Assembly: GCA_013368375.1 (NCBI GenBank)
Contig: JAACJP010000023.1
Span: 186,001 to 250,000, forward strand
DNA length: 64,000 nt
Origin: Tricholomella constricta
Lineage: Eukaryota; Basidiomycota; Agaricomycetes; Agaricales; Lyophyllaceae
Direction: 5' to 3'
The translations under genes were made by a program, and so were the position numbers. Positions 53,820 to 64,000 of this stretch are shown in pieces. The notes beneath the pieces are model-generated. The model saw nothing but the letters and a program-made list of their open reading frames with translations, was not told the DNA's origin and did no database searches. Each line of letters opens with the position of its first letter. The stretch's first letter is position 1.

Positions 53820-56800
53820 CTAGCCCTTTCCAATGTATCTTTGCTTCTCGTACTCCTTCCAGAGCGCCTTCATAGTCGTCTTTCCCCCGGCGTCCAGCGC
53901 GCCAACCATCATCGCGTCGCGACTGTGATCGCTCATCATGGCACACAGCGCGTACAAGCCCCTTTGGAGTTCCTTCCGGTGCTCTGAGGGCAGTAAGCAG
54001 AGGGGGTCGTTCATTGCTGTAATATAAGCCTTCAAGACGTATGCCGCGTGCTTCGAGAATGGTTTTGCCAACGATTCCGCCTTTTGGATGTCGAGACTGG
54101 ACGCGTTGTTTCGCACCATGCTCTTGGAAATCAGCGTCTCGAGCAATCTAGCCAGCGCCTTGACCTCCTCCACGCCGAGGGGATGCTTGACATTTAGCCA
54201 CCTCGGTTGGGTATTCGTCACCAGCGAGGTCTGCTTAGCACCCAGGTTCGGACGAACTGTTCGCAGAGACATTAAGAGCTGTCGTAGAACGCTGCCGAGG
54301 TGAGGGAGTGTGTGGGTGACAAGGTCCCGACGGAGCCGGATGAGTGTGCTGATGATGGTTATAATTTTGTGGAAGATTTCCAGTGTTGTTTGGTCATCGT
54401 GGACGGAAGAACCAGCCAAGAACCTCGTTAGGAGGGTCCAAATGCTGCCCATATCCCCAAGACGCAGGACTGCAGGCTGTCAAAGCGTCTCTTAGGTGAA
54501 CATAGGTTACGGAAAGGCAAGACACATGAACCCACCCGTTCGGAACAGTGCTGAGCTACGAAGTTGAGCACTTCGAGTCTTAATTCTATGGGTCCGTCAA
54601 TCAACCCATGCCAACCGGCAAAGGCGTTGATGCACTGCGTCGAAAAGATCTGCATCTGCTTCAAAGTACCTGGAAACTGAATTAGTATTTGCGTCACCAA
54701 CATAGTTCAAGGAAGGTTGAATGCCTTGTGGGTGGTCACGGAGCAACACGGCAGAAATCTGGAGAAGATCTGTGTGCTCCTCTGGCGAGCAGTGGCTGTT
54801 AAGCGACTCAGAACTGAGCTCCAAAATGTGAGCGAATTCCGAGGCTGAAAGTGTGCTGCATGTCTTTGACAGGTACTCGTCCACTTGCAGACGCGCTAGA
54901 TAAAATGAAATCATCAGATGCGTTTGATAGATGATCGTCCTCAATAGACTCATACCAGATGGCTCCAATTTGCGATAAAGGGAAATGTATGCTGCCAGGA
55001 TGAAATCCAGATGTCTTATTCGGTCCATCTCTGGGCAGAAGTGAAATTCTTCAAGCAAAATAGCCAACGCGTAAACACGGATCCCATCCAACGAGGGCGA
55101 GCTATCCGTCCGTTCTCTTATGATTTTCGAGACCAGCTGACTTCCAAGGGAGGCGGTGTGAATATCTGTAGACATCAAAAGTCATGTAGGTGAAACAAAG
55201 AGAAGCAAGAAGGCTCACCTGTCACTCCAAGCCATTTTCCAAATAAGAGTAAAGAGCGCCACAGCGCCATGAGATTTGTTTGACGTTCTCTGAGTTCAGC
55301 AGAGGATGCAACATCGATTTCAAGCACCGACATCTGGGGGTATACTGACATCAAAAGAGTTTGGTGAAGTTGTCGCATCGAGGATTGGAGTTCGCTCGAT
55401 AAACTGCGAGGAAGCGTTATATCACCTGGACTGTCAGTGATATGCATTTACATACCTGGCAAGTTTGAAATCAGACTCCAGCACTCTGATCATGCGCATT
55501 AGACTACGCGCGTGGATGATAAATGCCCCAGGCTCCACAATATTTGTACTAATCTGGCCAAAAGCGCGTAGCATACTCAGAATTGTTGCGTCTGAGGAAG
55601 GCTTTTCGAATCTCTTGAACGCATCGCTGAAGTAAAAATCAGTTATCGAGCAAATACGAATGATCGAATGCTAAAATCATACATACATGAACAGGCATTC
55701 GATTAGATTCATCGTCGCCGAAACAAAGACTTCACTGGCCGGCGATAGGGAGACCTCAAGCGACATAAGATGATCCAAGGCCTCGCAAAGTGTTTGTATC
55801 TGATGGAAATCATTAGATATCATGTCCTCGAATTAAATAAAGATGGCTTACAGATTGGTCAGTAGCATTGTTATGCGAGAAGACGCGATGGAGAAAGTTG
55901 CGGAGTATTGTCAAGTGTTCGTACGTAGATGCGGTCATAGTCAGGTCCGTGATGCGACAGTCAAGGACCAGCGCCCGTCGTGTGAAATCAGCTCGGCTGG
56001 AGCGTGAAAAGTACTCGACAGGCAGAATCAACATAAGCCGATATGCAGCGACAGACTTGGACATTGACGCAGCGCTGACATTGGAAGCACCTTCATCGAG
56101 CGTCGAGGTTACCTGATCGAGGTACTCCAAGAAAACCACTGCATATGCCAGTCTCAACAACGGTTCTGAGGTATAGAATGAATGCGCGCGCCTCGGAATT
56201 TAGGTAGCTCCCAGAATTGCGCCGAATGTAATGTTTGGAGGAGCAACGTCTGAGCTTGTAGGCCGGATGTCGAAATCACATCGGAGTCAGCGACATTAAT
56301 AGATACCATAATTCGGATGAGCCTCTCCAATTGTTCCGTCGATGCGAAAGACCTGCGTTGGACGTCAAAACTGCCGAGAAAAGAGAACAATGAACCGTGT
56401 ACTCAATCACTGAAAGCCATCTCTCAAAAATCATATGCATAAGAGCCAAAGCGCTTTCTCTCCTGCCTTTTTTTTCCAAGGTAAGTTGGTGCGCTTGACC
56501 AGACCAAGAAGCCTTCGAGGTCTTGAAGTTCTTTTCCAGATACGTCAATACATGATCAAATGCCTTTTGAGATGCGGCCTGCTCTCTTTGAAGCGAGACA
56601 TGAAGTAGGAAGCGGGACTAAGGGTGTGGTGCATCAGGCTCTGCGGTGGCGACAGTGAAGTAATACGTACGAGTTCGACGAGGAGTTCAGGGAGCAGTTT
56701 TTCATCTTGGATTGCGTCTGAAATCCTCTTACAGAGCTTTTCGTCATCGAAGGAGGGCGAGGAGACATGGCCTGAGATATCAAGAGCGTATTGCAGGCGT

Positions 56801-58889
56801 AAAGAGGCTGCAAGGATGATGGAAAGAGACCACGCTTTGTCATCTTCGCGCTGTCTGATGACCTTCATAGCCTTCTTCACAATGCGATGTGCAAAGTCCC
56901 TGACATCGCCCAATACGACACTAAGTTCTTGTCGCGTAGCTTCGGTGACTGCGTGCATCGGTAACGAAGAAAACGCGACAACCGCTATGTGGGCGGACAA
57001 GGAGAATACGACAGCCCAGTGGCCCTGGGAGACCGTTGAGTTTGCACCATTTACGTCCATAGTTTTCCTCCGCTTCGGTGATCTCTCGTCGCCTTCAGAT
57101 TCAGCCACATTGAATTTGTCCCAAGCACCTCTCAAGAAGCGGTAAGTGGCCTGTGTGGTCAGTAGCGCTTGACTGCCAGTAAGAAATGTCCGAGTGGCCT
57201 TCGAAAGATATTGCAGGTGAGCGGCCTCGAATAAGGGACCCGACAAGGATAGTTCATAGATTTCCCGAGGTGAACCTAGGAATGTGGTCGTCTCATGGGG
57301 CAAAAATGAGGATGACAGGTTTTCGATGTAAGCATCAGTCGTCCTTGTTTTTGTGTGATACGCCAGTATGAGGTTCAGAAACGCCAAAGACGGAGCGTTT
57401 GACCCTTGCGACTTTAACATTTCAGGTTAAAGAAGGAAGGAGATATACAAGAGTTGGAACCATACCAGCAGAAGTTTTGGAAGAATGCGAGGGACAAGGG
57501 GGATAATGAGATCATAGTCGATGCGGGCCAGAGCTGACAAGCTTTCGATGGCATAAATGACGAGACTACCGTCCCCTACAAGAGTATTTCTTAGAAACGG
57601 TTGATTAGTTATGATATCAATCAAAATACCTGTCTTGACTTCGAGTGTCGCGAGCGCTTGCGCAATAACACGGTTAAGATGTATTTTTGCATCCTCCTGC
57701 GTACGATTGAAAAGACTCTCCTGATTAACGAGTGACAGCAGAGTGACTCTGGTCGACCATGACTGCGCGGAATTCTCTCGAGCATCCAAAAGGGTCAAGC
57801 AGGAGGCAAAAAATTGCATGCCAGAAGATTGAATTTCTGCGTTGAGAGCACCAGGCAGTTGTGTGGAACCCTGACTAACCAACGCGCCGCGATACTTTTT
57901 GATGGAGTCGATATATGAAGAAAACAGGCGGGGAAGAACCGCGTATATCTCGAGGTTCGACGACGACAAAACAAGTGCCAGGGTTTCGAAGAGATTGTTC
58001 TCCGTCCTGGAATCGCGGACCTGGCGCAGGATATCGAGGCTGAAAAGCGTCTCAGCTCCAGCGCCGTAGACAGCATCCAGAAGTGACTTGTAAGGCTCGT
58101 TCGAGGTCGGTCGGGTTGCACATTCAAGCCAGTGAGGTAGACAACCCTGTAAAAACGCAAGGTAGACCTGGCACGATGAATTAATCATCGAAGTTTCAGT
58201 TTTAAAAAGCGTTGCGGTTTGGTACCTTTTTTTTGTAGGAAGAATTCCATAGCGAATTCCTGTACGACGATGTTATGACCATCCCGACGCGCGCGAGGTT
58301 TTCGTCGGCTCCATGGGATCGATTATATGCGTCGATGAACGCACCAAAGCATTCTAGGATCGCTTCGGTGTTCAACTTTTGAGCTGCCAGGGGCCAAAGT
58401 ATTGCGAGGCAGGCAGAAACGGCCTGAGAGAGGGATAGACGCGGTAGAGGATCAAGATCTCCAAGTCTGTCAAGCAGCGATACCACGGCTGGCGAAAACG
58501 GTATGCGACTTAATAACGTCGGCAACCATGTCTTCAATGGGCGTGTATGCGTTTCCTGGGCTTTTACATCTGACGACGATATAACATCACGGAGGAGATT
58601 CCAAAAATGATGGTTTAGGACTGGATTCGACGCACTGTAAATATCACCGTGACTCAGTAAGGTATATCCGGAGCAATATATAGATTCCGCACATTTCCCT
58701 GTCTTTTTCCTTCAGGAACTTGTTCAGGATCCATTCCACAACTACCTCAGCCTTATTGGGAACATAGAACGCCGCGTCGTCCCATACTTGTCGCGCGATT
58801 TCAATCTTCAACGGACCTCCTGGGACAGGAGGGTCTGAAGCTGCCTTCAAGGATCTCACAAAGCCTTGGGAGGTTTGCACAGATGTCAT
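53820..58889 (-). CDS. URB2: URB2/NPA2 family pre-60S ribosome biogenesis factor
   Basis: The leftward gene begins near 58889 (MTSVQTSQGFVRSLKAASDP) and ends TAG at 53820-53822, encoding roughly 1,500 residues in over ten exons. The product is almost entirely alpha-helical HEAT-like repeats without motifs, except the URB2 C-terminal domain: KPFSKHAAYVLKAYITAMND, KELQRGLYALCAMMSDHSRD and KALWKEYEKQRYIGKG at the very end, which is strongly conserved in this family. An N-terminal QVWDDAAFYVPNKAEVVVEW segment also fits fungal homologues. URB2 joins URB1 and NPA complexes on early pre-60S particles in the nucleolus. The start is uncertain: the frame is open upstream to 59030 (MEESMQRTLPN) but that part lacks similarity. 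It is divergent from the RBR ligase. Confidence 0.85.
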
Positions 58890-59130
58890 GGCAAATTTAC
58901 AGCACAAAACGCCAAGCGAGGTCAAGTCCAGAAAAATAGGAATGGTTATGTAAGACCGCGTTCCTGAATCCGTACTCCACCGCTTACTGCTTGGCAAGTT
59001 CGGAAGTGTACGTTGCATCGATTCCTCCACATTCCTTCGGCGAAGAGTGATTCACAATGATAGGTCCTTTATAACATCTCCTCTGCCTCTTGAATTTCAA
59101 TTCCTCGAGCACTTAAAATTCTTAACTATC

Positions 59131-60779
59131 ATGACCGGCTTTATAGATGCAGACTCCACCACCCAGTGCGAGGCTCTTCAGCGTGAAGAGTACGAGGTTC
59201 TGGAGGTACAATCTCGGTCACTCCGTGGTGTCTCCTCACTTAACAATATTCGATGGCAGTCTATCTATCCCGAATGTATCTCGAGCGAGATCACTGGCAA
59301 CTCATTGAGGCTGGAAATACCAGTCGAATTTGACGAATCTTATACGGTCTGCGTGGTTCAGGATGTATCGTCGAGCATGTCAAACATCTCAAACTCTGAT
59401 GCTCAAATTACGCTCTCCCTGTCGTCGTTACCGTCTCTCATGATCAGTGTCACCTTACCTGCCTCCTATCCGCTCGAAAGCCCGCCAACTGTAACGAGTA
59501 TCCGTGCATCCCATCTCTGGCTACCTCATTTATCACGGTTACAGAAAATCCTTACAGACATGTGGCAGCCTGGGGAGGGTGTTCTGTATGCTTGGATCGA
59601 GTTTCTAAGGATTGGAGAATTCCTGCAGTCACTTTTGCTTTCGTCTTTCGAAGATCAGAAACGAGTCATCCGGTGAGTATTCTGACCTGTAACAAAAACA
59701 GCATGTAAATGGGCCTGTAGGATCCCTCACCCTTCGCCGCGGATTTTGGCGAAATTGCTCAGGGACTCCGACGCGTCTACTAAATGGATGCGGTTTACCC
59801 AAAACTCGTACCCATGCTCAATCTGCCTTTGCTCGTTCAGGGGGTCAAAGTGCGTGCAGCTTTCTTGCACGCACGTCTTCTGCCGATCGTGCCTAGAAGA
59901 GTTTTGGAAACTGTGCATTTCAGAAGGCGAGGTGGACAGAGTGGGGTGTCCAGACCCTGCGTGTGTGAAGGCTAATCGGGAAGCAGACGCTGAAGAAGTT
60001 GCGCGCGTCGTCACGGAGTCCGAGGTGGATAGGTGGCGGTGGCTAAGGGAAAAGAGAAACTTGGAAAGAGGTAGGTTCGAGAACGCTTTCAATGAGCTGC
60101 GGACTCATGGATGTGTGGCAGACCCTTCAATCATCCATTGTCCGATGGCGTTCTGTCAGACGCCGGTCCCCAAACCAACGGAGGTAGACGAGGATTCAGG
60201 CTATGAGCGCCTTCGATCATGTCCAGCATGCTCATTTTCGTTCTGCGCGTTCTGTCGGCGAACATGGTACCGATACGCATTTTACTGCGGTGAACCTCAT
60301 CTGAGACCTTGTCAGGCATGGACCCATCACAGCATGCCCGATCGCACACTCGGAAAAACTGGTCTTGGAATATCTGAACCTGGCGGAGGGGTCCATGGAG
60401 CGGCATTTTATTGAGAGACGGTTTGGGAAAACAAATGTTTTAAAACTTGTCAAACACTATGAGGAGGAACAGGCGAACAAGGAATGGCTGGAGGCGTCGA
60501 CGATGGCATGCCCTGGGTGCGAGGTGCACGTGGAGAAGTCACTTGGGTGCAACCACGTACGTAGTTCTTTTTCTTTTGGGGCGGTGGCTGAGCGGAGCAT
60601 TACAGATGACTTGTACGAAATGCCGGCAGCATTTCTGCTATCGATGCGGGACGAAGTTGGCGGGTAAAGACCCGTACAGACACTACTCGACGGTGGGAGA
60701 CCGGTGCTACAACAAACTGTTTGACTTTCAGGCGGAGGACGAGGAGTGGCAGCCGGTGGAGGGATTCTTTGTAGAGTAA
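59131..60779 (+). CDS. RBR-type E3 ubiquitin ligase with RWD domain (RNF14/ITT1 type)
   Basis: Starts at 59131 (MTGFIDADSTTQCEALQREE). An RWD domain occupies the first about 170 residues (EEYEVLEVQSRSLRG, SYPLESPPTVTSI, PSLMISVTLP). The RBR module follows: RING1 (YPCSICLCSFRGSKCVQLSC, CRSCLEEFWK), the in-between domain (HCPMAFCQTPVPKPTEVDE, SCPACSFSFCAFCRRTW) and RING2 (MACPGCEVHVEKSLGCNHMT, CTKCRQHFCYRCG) with the catalytic Cys expected in the GCNHMTC segment. The tail reads YNKLFDFQAEDEEW. RNF14/Itt1 proteins act on stalled ribosomes and translation termination. Three or four short introns. An upstream in-frame ATG at 59047 precedes residues without similarity, so 59131 is preferred. TAA/TGA end at 60779. 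Confidence 0.93.
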
Positions 60780-61006
60780 TGAATTGAAGTCTGAAGTGGT
60801 GTCTCGGAATGGAAAGGAATTGAAAGCCCGCGTGTGTTTTTTTCTGGACTGGGTCGCAGTTTCATTGGCGTCTTAGAGCGTCTTATAACAGTTTTTTCAT
60901 CTTGCCCGCGTCTTTTATCTTGCTCTTCGCCGATTGATACCATTTCTGTGTCAATACCCGCCTATCCCAATACCCTCCCCCCGTCCCCCCTTGTATATTC
61001 TCCCAA

Positions 61007-64000
61007 ATGGACGTCTACACCACTTCCTTTACTTATCCACGCCGGTCGCGTCATAGTCATTCTCCCTCCGCTACCCTCGACTTTCCCTCCACCACCTCCA
61101 ACGACTCCTACAACCCCGCCCACAATGATGCAACCGCTTCCCAGGACACCGACGCCATCCAAAAGCTCGCCATGATGGCCATGTCTCTCCATGGCTGTCA
61201 CGTATCCTACTTTCTCGCAGACAACGGCAGGGGTTGGAATTTCCACATTACTGGTGCCTACCAACAGGTCATGGTCACCCGGGGTATGATCTTGAAAGAG
61301 TGTCCGATTCAGGTAGCTAGATTTGCTCTCCTTCTTCCATCCAGCCTACTGACGTACGTCGCCACTAAGCATCGCGCTGCCATCAAGGTGACACGCTCAG
61401 AGATTCTCGACTCTCCTTCTTCGAAGCCCGCCTTGAAGCTTGAAGTCAGACGTCGACTCGACGAGATTGCCTCGCAGACCTTGGCCCACATCGCAGTCGT
61501 GAACAGCCCGCTCTCGCTTTCCAATCGCACCCCCCCAGATGGCATCAGTAGCAGCGCTGGTTGGTCGGGACTTGAGACTGAGCGGGTCTGCGAATTGGTG
61601 GTTACCGGTCACGAAGACTCTGTCGAGCTCGCCCGAGTCCGCCTGCTTGTGATGTTGGACGAACTTGTGAGTCGCTGCCATCTTCATCCATGTCTATGCC
61701 AGACTGACCCATGTCTCAGAGTGGCCTTCATTCCGAGGTTTGCGAGATCGACCACAAGTTACATGCTATCATTGCAGGCCGAAAGCGCAGCGTCCTGCAA
61801 TCTATACAGGAAGAGACTGCGACCAACATCTATCTGCCGTCCCCCCTGCAAGGTCTCATGGGTCCCGAACTTGCTTCTTCTGCGGGGAACTATCGCAACA
61901 GCAACGTCATCTGGATCACGGGAGAGTTCTTTGGCGTTCAACGAGCGAGAGATATGCTGTTCCAGGTTTCTGTCAACAAGGTGCGTCGAGAACGCTTCAA
62001 ATTTGAGCATTCATATATCTTATACTCCTTGCACCACCAGAGCAAGTCTGTCATCTCCAGAGACACAGCCATTTTGCCTCGTAAACTGGATTGGATGGTC
62101 ACAGATAGAGCCGATGATCTCAGATCTATCATGTCCGACAATGCCACCTTTATTCATTTCCCGCCTCTTGGTAGCTCCACCAGCCTCATCACGGTCTATG
62201 GAGATCATAGAGTCAACATCCAGCGCACTATCAGATCCATAATGCAGCTCGTAAGTCAATTTCCTCGAATATTGGCCTCATCTCGTCTCATCCATATCCT
62301 CGCACAGGCTTGCCAATATTACGTTGGATCATTCTGGCTTCTTCCTATGCAATTCAACGCCCTTTTGCCGCCAGCGACACTTAACGCATCCGCGGTCACG
62401 ACACTCCTTAAACAAATTTCCATGACAACTGGGGCCGAAGTTGTCTTCAAAAGCATGTGCTTCGAGGTCCATGGCCTGGAGCACGAAGTCCGGTCCGCTG
62501 TTAGTATGATAATGGAGCTGGACATCATCAAGGTACTTTCTCACTTTCGGCCGTGTGACCTATTTAATCGCCCATTACAAGGCCTTCCATCACGAAATTC
62601 GCTTCCAAATTGAACTCTCCAACGATCATCGCGAGTTTATCAGCGGGAAAAAGAATGGAAAGATCAACAAGATCATGCAAACCACCAATGTCAAGATCAA
62701 ATTCGAAACTTTCAACGACTACAACTTCCTCATCGACATAGCTGGCCCTGATAACTCTGTACTCCAAGGCCTTTCCTTACTACAAGAAGAACTTCCCGCC
62801 GAAATCTCATTCCATGTCCCGGAGGCATACCACAAACGAATCATCGGTGTCGGCGGCCGGAGCATTCAACGAATCATGAAGAAATTTGGCGTCTATGTTA
62901 AATTCTCTAATGCCGAGGAGTTTGCTGCTCTCGGTGGCTACAACGACAACGACGATAATGTCGTCGCTAGGACTCCCGCAAAAAATGCTATTAATCTAGA
63001 TAATCTTAAACAATCTGTCATGGAGCTGGTTAACCCGAAGGTGCGCAAGCAGATTCCCCTCCGTCGCCGCCCCGCTGAACATAATGCGTTTTAGGACAAA
63101 GATTATGTTAATGAGACTGTATCGATCCCCAGACGCTACCACCGGACGCTTTTGGGAGAAAAGAGCATCTTCATTCGCGACATCGAGACGAAAACCAACT
63201 CCCGCGTGCGCTTCCCCGACAAGGAAACCGCATCGGATGTTGTAACGATATTTGGACCTGAGAGTCAAGTCCAGATCGCAGCCGCTATGCTTTTGGTATG
63301 TGCCTTTATCTCGAAAAACCTAATCCCGGCTCATTTTCTGGCAGGACCACGTACCATTTGAGGCCGATATGGCAGTTCCTCCCAGCGCTGACCTCCCCCG
63401 AGTTATCGGCACTCCTGACTTCACCAACCTCGTTGAACGTGTCAAACGCGAACTCCAAGTCTCCATCGTCCCCAACATGAAAACGCAGAGCCCAGCCAAT
63501 GGCAACTCCGAAAATGAGGCACCGACAGATCTCTCATTCAAGTTCCGGTGCCAGCGCAGCAATAGTGATTTCCTCATCACCGCTCGCGAAATGCTAGAGC
63601 AGTTCCTCCTCAACCACAATATACATGTCTATCCATCTCCCACTGCACACATCCACAAGCGTGGCGATTCATTCGCCGAGGCTTTTCCTCATTTTGACAG
63701 CAAAGTCCTCTCCACGGCGAAGACCAGGGGCCATGGTTTGTTGTTTCGTCGTTCTCCTTTCTTTCGGCGCTCATGCGTGTCTATCAGAATCCGTTGACAT
63801 GGGCAGGCCAGATGTCGGAGATCGCGACCGCAGGCTCCGAATGGCGAATTCTTCTCCTGACGTCAAGGCTTTGTTCAACTCCCCTTCCTATATCTACAAT
63901 TTGGAAGAGCATGACGATCCAGAGTCGAGCTACATACCTCCTGGACCCGGGCTCGGATCCGAGTACTGGACACCTTTGCAACCGATCGTGAGTATTCAGC
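61007..64000 (+). CDS. Multi-KH-domain RNA-binding protein, 3' end beyond the window
   Basis: Starts at 61007 (MDVYTTSFTYPRRSRHSHSP) and continues to the right edge. A Ser/Tyr/Thr-rich head is followed by repeated KH modules: one with GRGWNFHITGAYQQVMVTRG, one with EIDHKLHAIIAGRKRSVLQS, another with FISGKKNGKINKIMQTTNVK, another with PEAYHKRIIGVGGRSIQRIM, and one with PRRYHRTLLGEKSIFIRDIE then RVRFPDKETASDVV. Each has the KH loop (GRKR, GKKNGK, GVGGR, GEKS) that contacts four nucleotides. Tandem KH architecture resembles fungal Khd4/vigilin-type regulators of mRNA stability; which one it is cannot be settled without the C-terminus. At least six introns of about 50-60 nt. The last visible exon is near 63800-64000. 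Confidence 0.88.

Noticed and set aside
58890..59030. N-terminal extension of URB2 beginning MEESMQRTLPN
   Set aside because: Open and in frame, but hydrophobic and without similarity to fungal URB2 starts; more likely the 5' leader.
1..64000. CRISPR arrays, operons, prophage, rRNA and transposase genes
   Set aside because: The window is intron-rich eukaryotic DNA; no regularly spaced repeats, polycistronic layout, rRNA-like sequence, LTR or transposase motif was seen.

Overview
This is a gene-dense stretch of nuclear DNA from a filamentous fungus, most likely an Agaricomycete (mushroom-type basidiomycete). The reasons are: almost every gene is cut by many very short introns (mostly 45-75 nt) with GT-AG or occasional GC-AG ends; the BTB, UPF0658, Yippee, MUG70-type CBS-PB1 and Mtc1 families are those of fungi; and there are no operons, rRNA genes, tRNA genes or recognisable transposons. 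About 37 protein genes can be supported. Assignments come from reading spliced translations by eye against remembered families; no database search was run.

Layout. 1-6.9 kb: SPF27/BCAS2 (cut by the left edge), complex I 30-kDa subunit, MTC1, peroxisomal PXMP4, a BTB protein and a Ras GTPase. 6.9-12.55 kb: a gene-poor stretch holding only an 89-aa gene and a Yippee-like gene. 12.56-24.4 kb: FANCM/Mph1 helicase, threonine aldolase, a small C2H2 protein, TIM10, UTP4 and an Mpv17/PMP22 protein. 24.7-30.4 kb: a secreted repeat protein, peptidyl-tRNA hydrolase copy A, DEAD-box helicase HAS1, a TMEM33/Pom33 protein and a small membrane protein. 30.5-41.1 kb: CBS-PB1 protein, SGF11-like SAGA subunit, MFS transporter, peptidyl-tRNA hydrolase copy B and a UPF0658 Golgi protein. 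41.6-53.7 kb: BET1 SNARE, ULP1 SUMO protease, GPATCH8-like protein, a BET double-bromodomain protein, WDR70, an unknown nuclear-looking protein and frataxin. 53.8-64 kb: URB2, an RNF14-type RBR ubiquitin ligase and a multi-KH RNA-binding protein running off the right edge.

The genes are housekeeping and do not form a pathway cluster. Themes recur: ribosome biogenesis (UTP4, HAS1, URB2), mitochondria (NDUFS3, TIM10, Mpv17 family, frataxin), chromatin and repair (FANCM, BET bromodomain, SGF11, WDR70, ULP1). Many neighbours are divergent pairs separated by only 110-250 bp.

The most unusual content is in exon structure. A Ras gene can only be read through with a 2-nt microexon. Two paralogous Pth2 genes 12 kb apart, on opposite strands, share the same 6-nt microexon and five identical exon lengths, and at one shared intron position one copy uses a GT donor and the other GC. 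Further 13- and 15-nt exons, three GC-AG introns and several tiny start-codon exons occur in the window.
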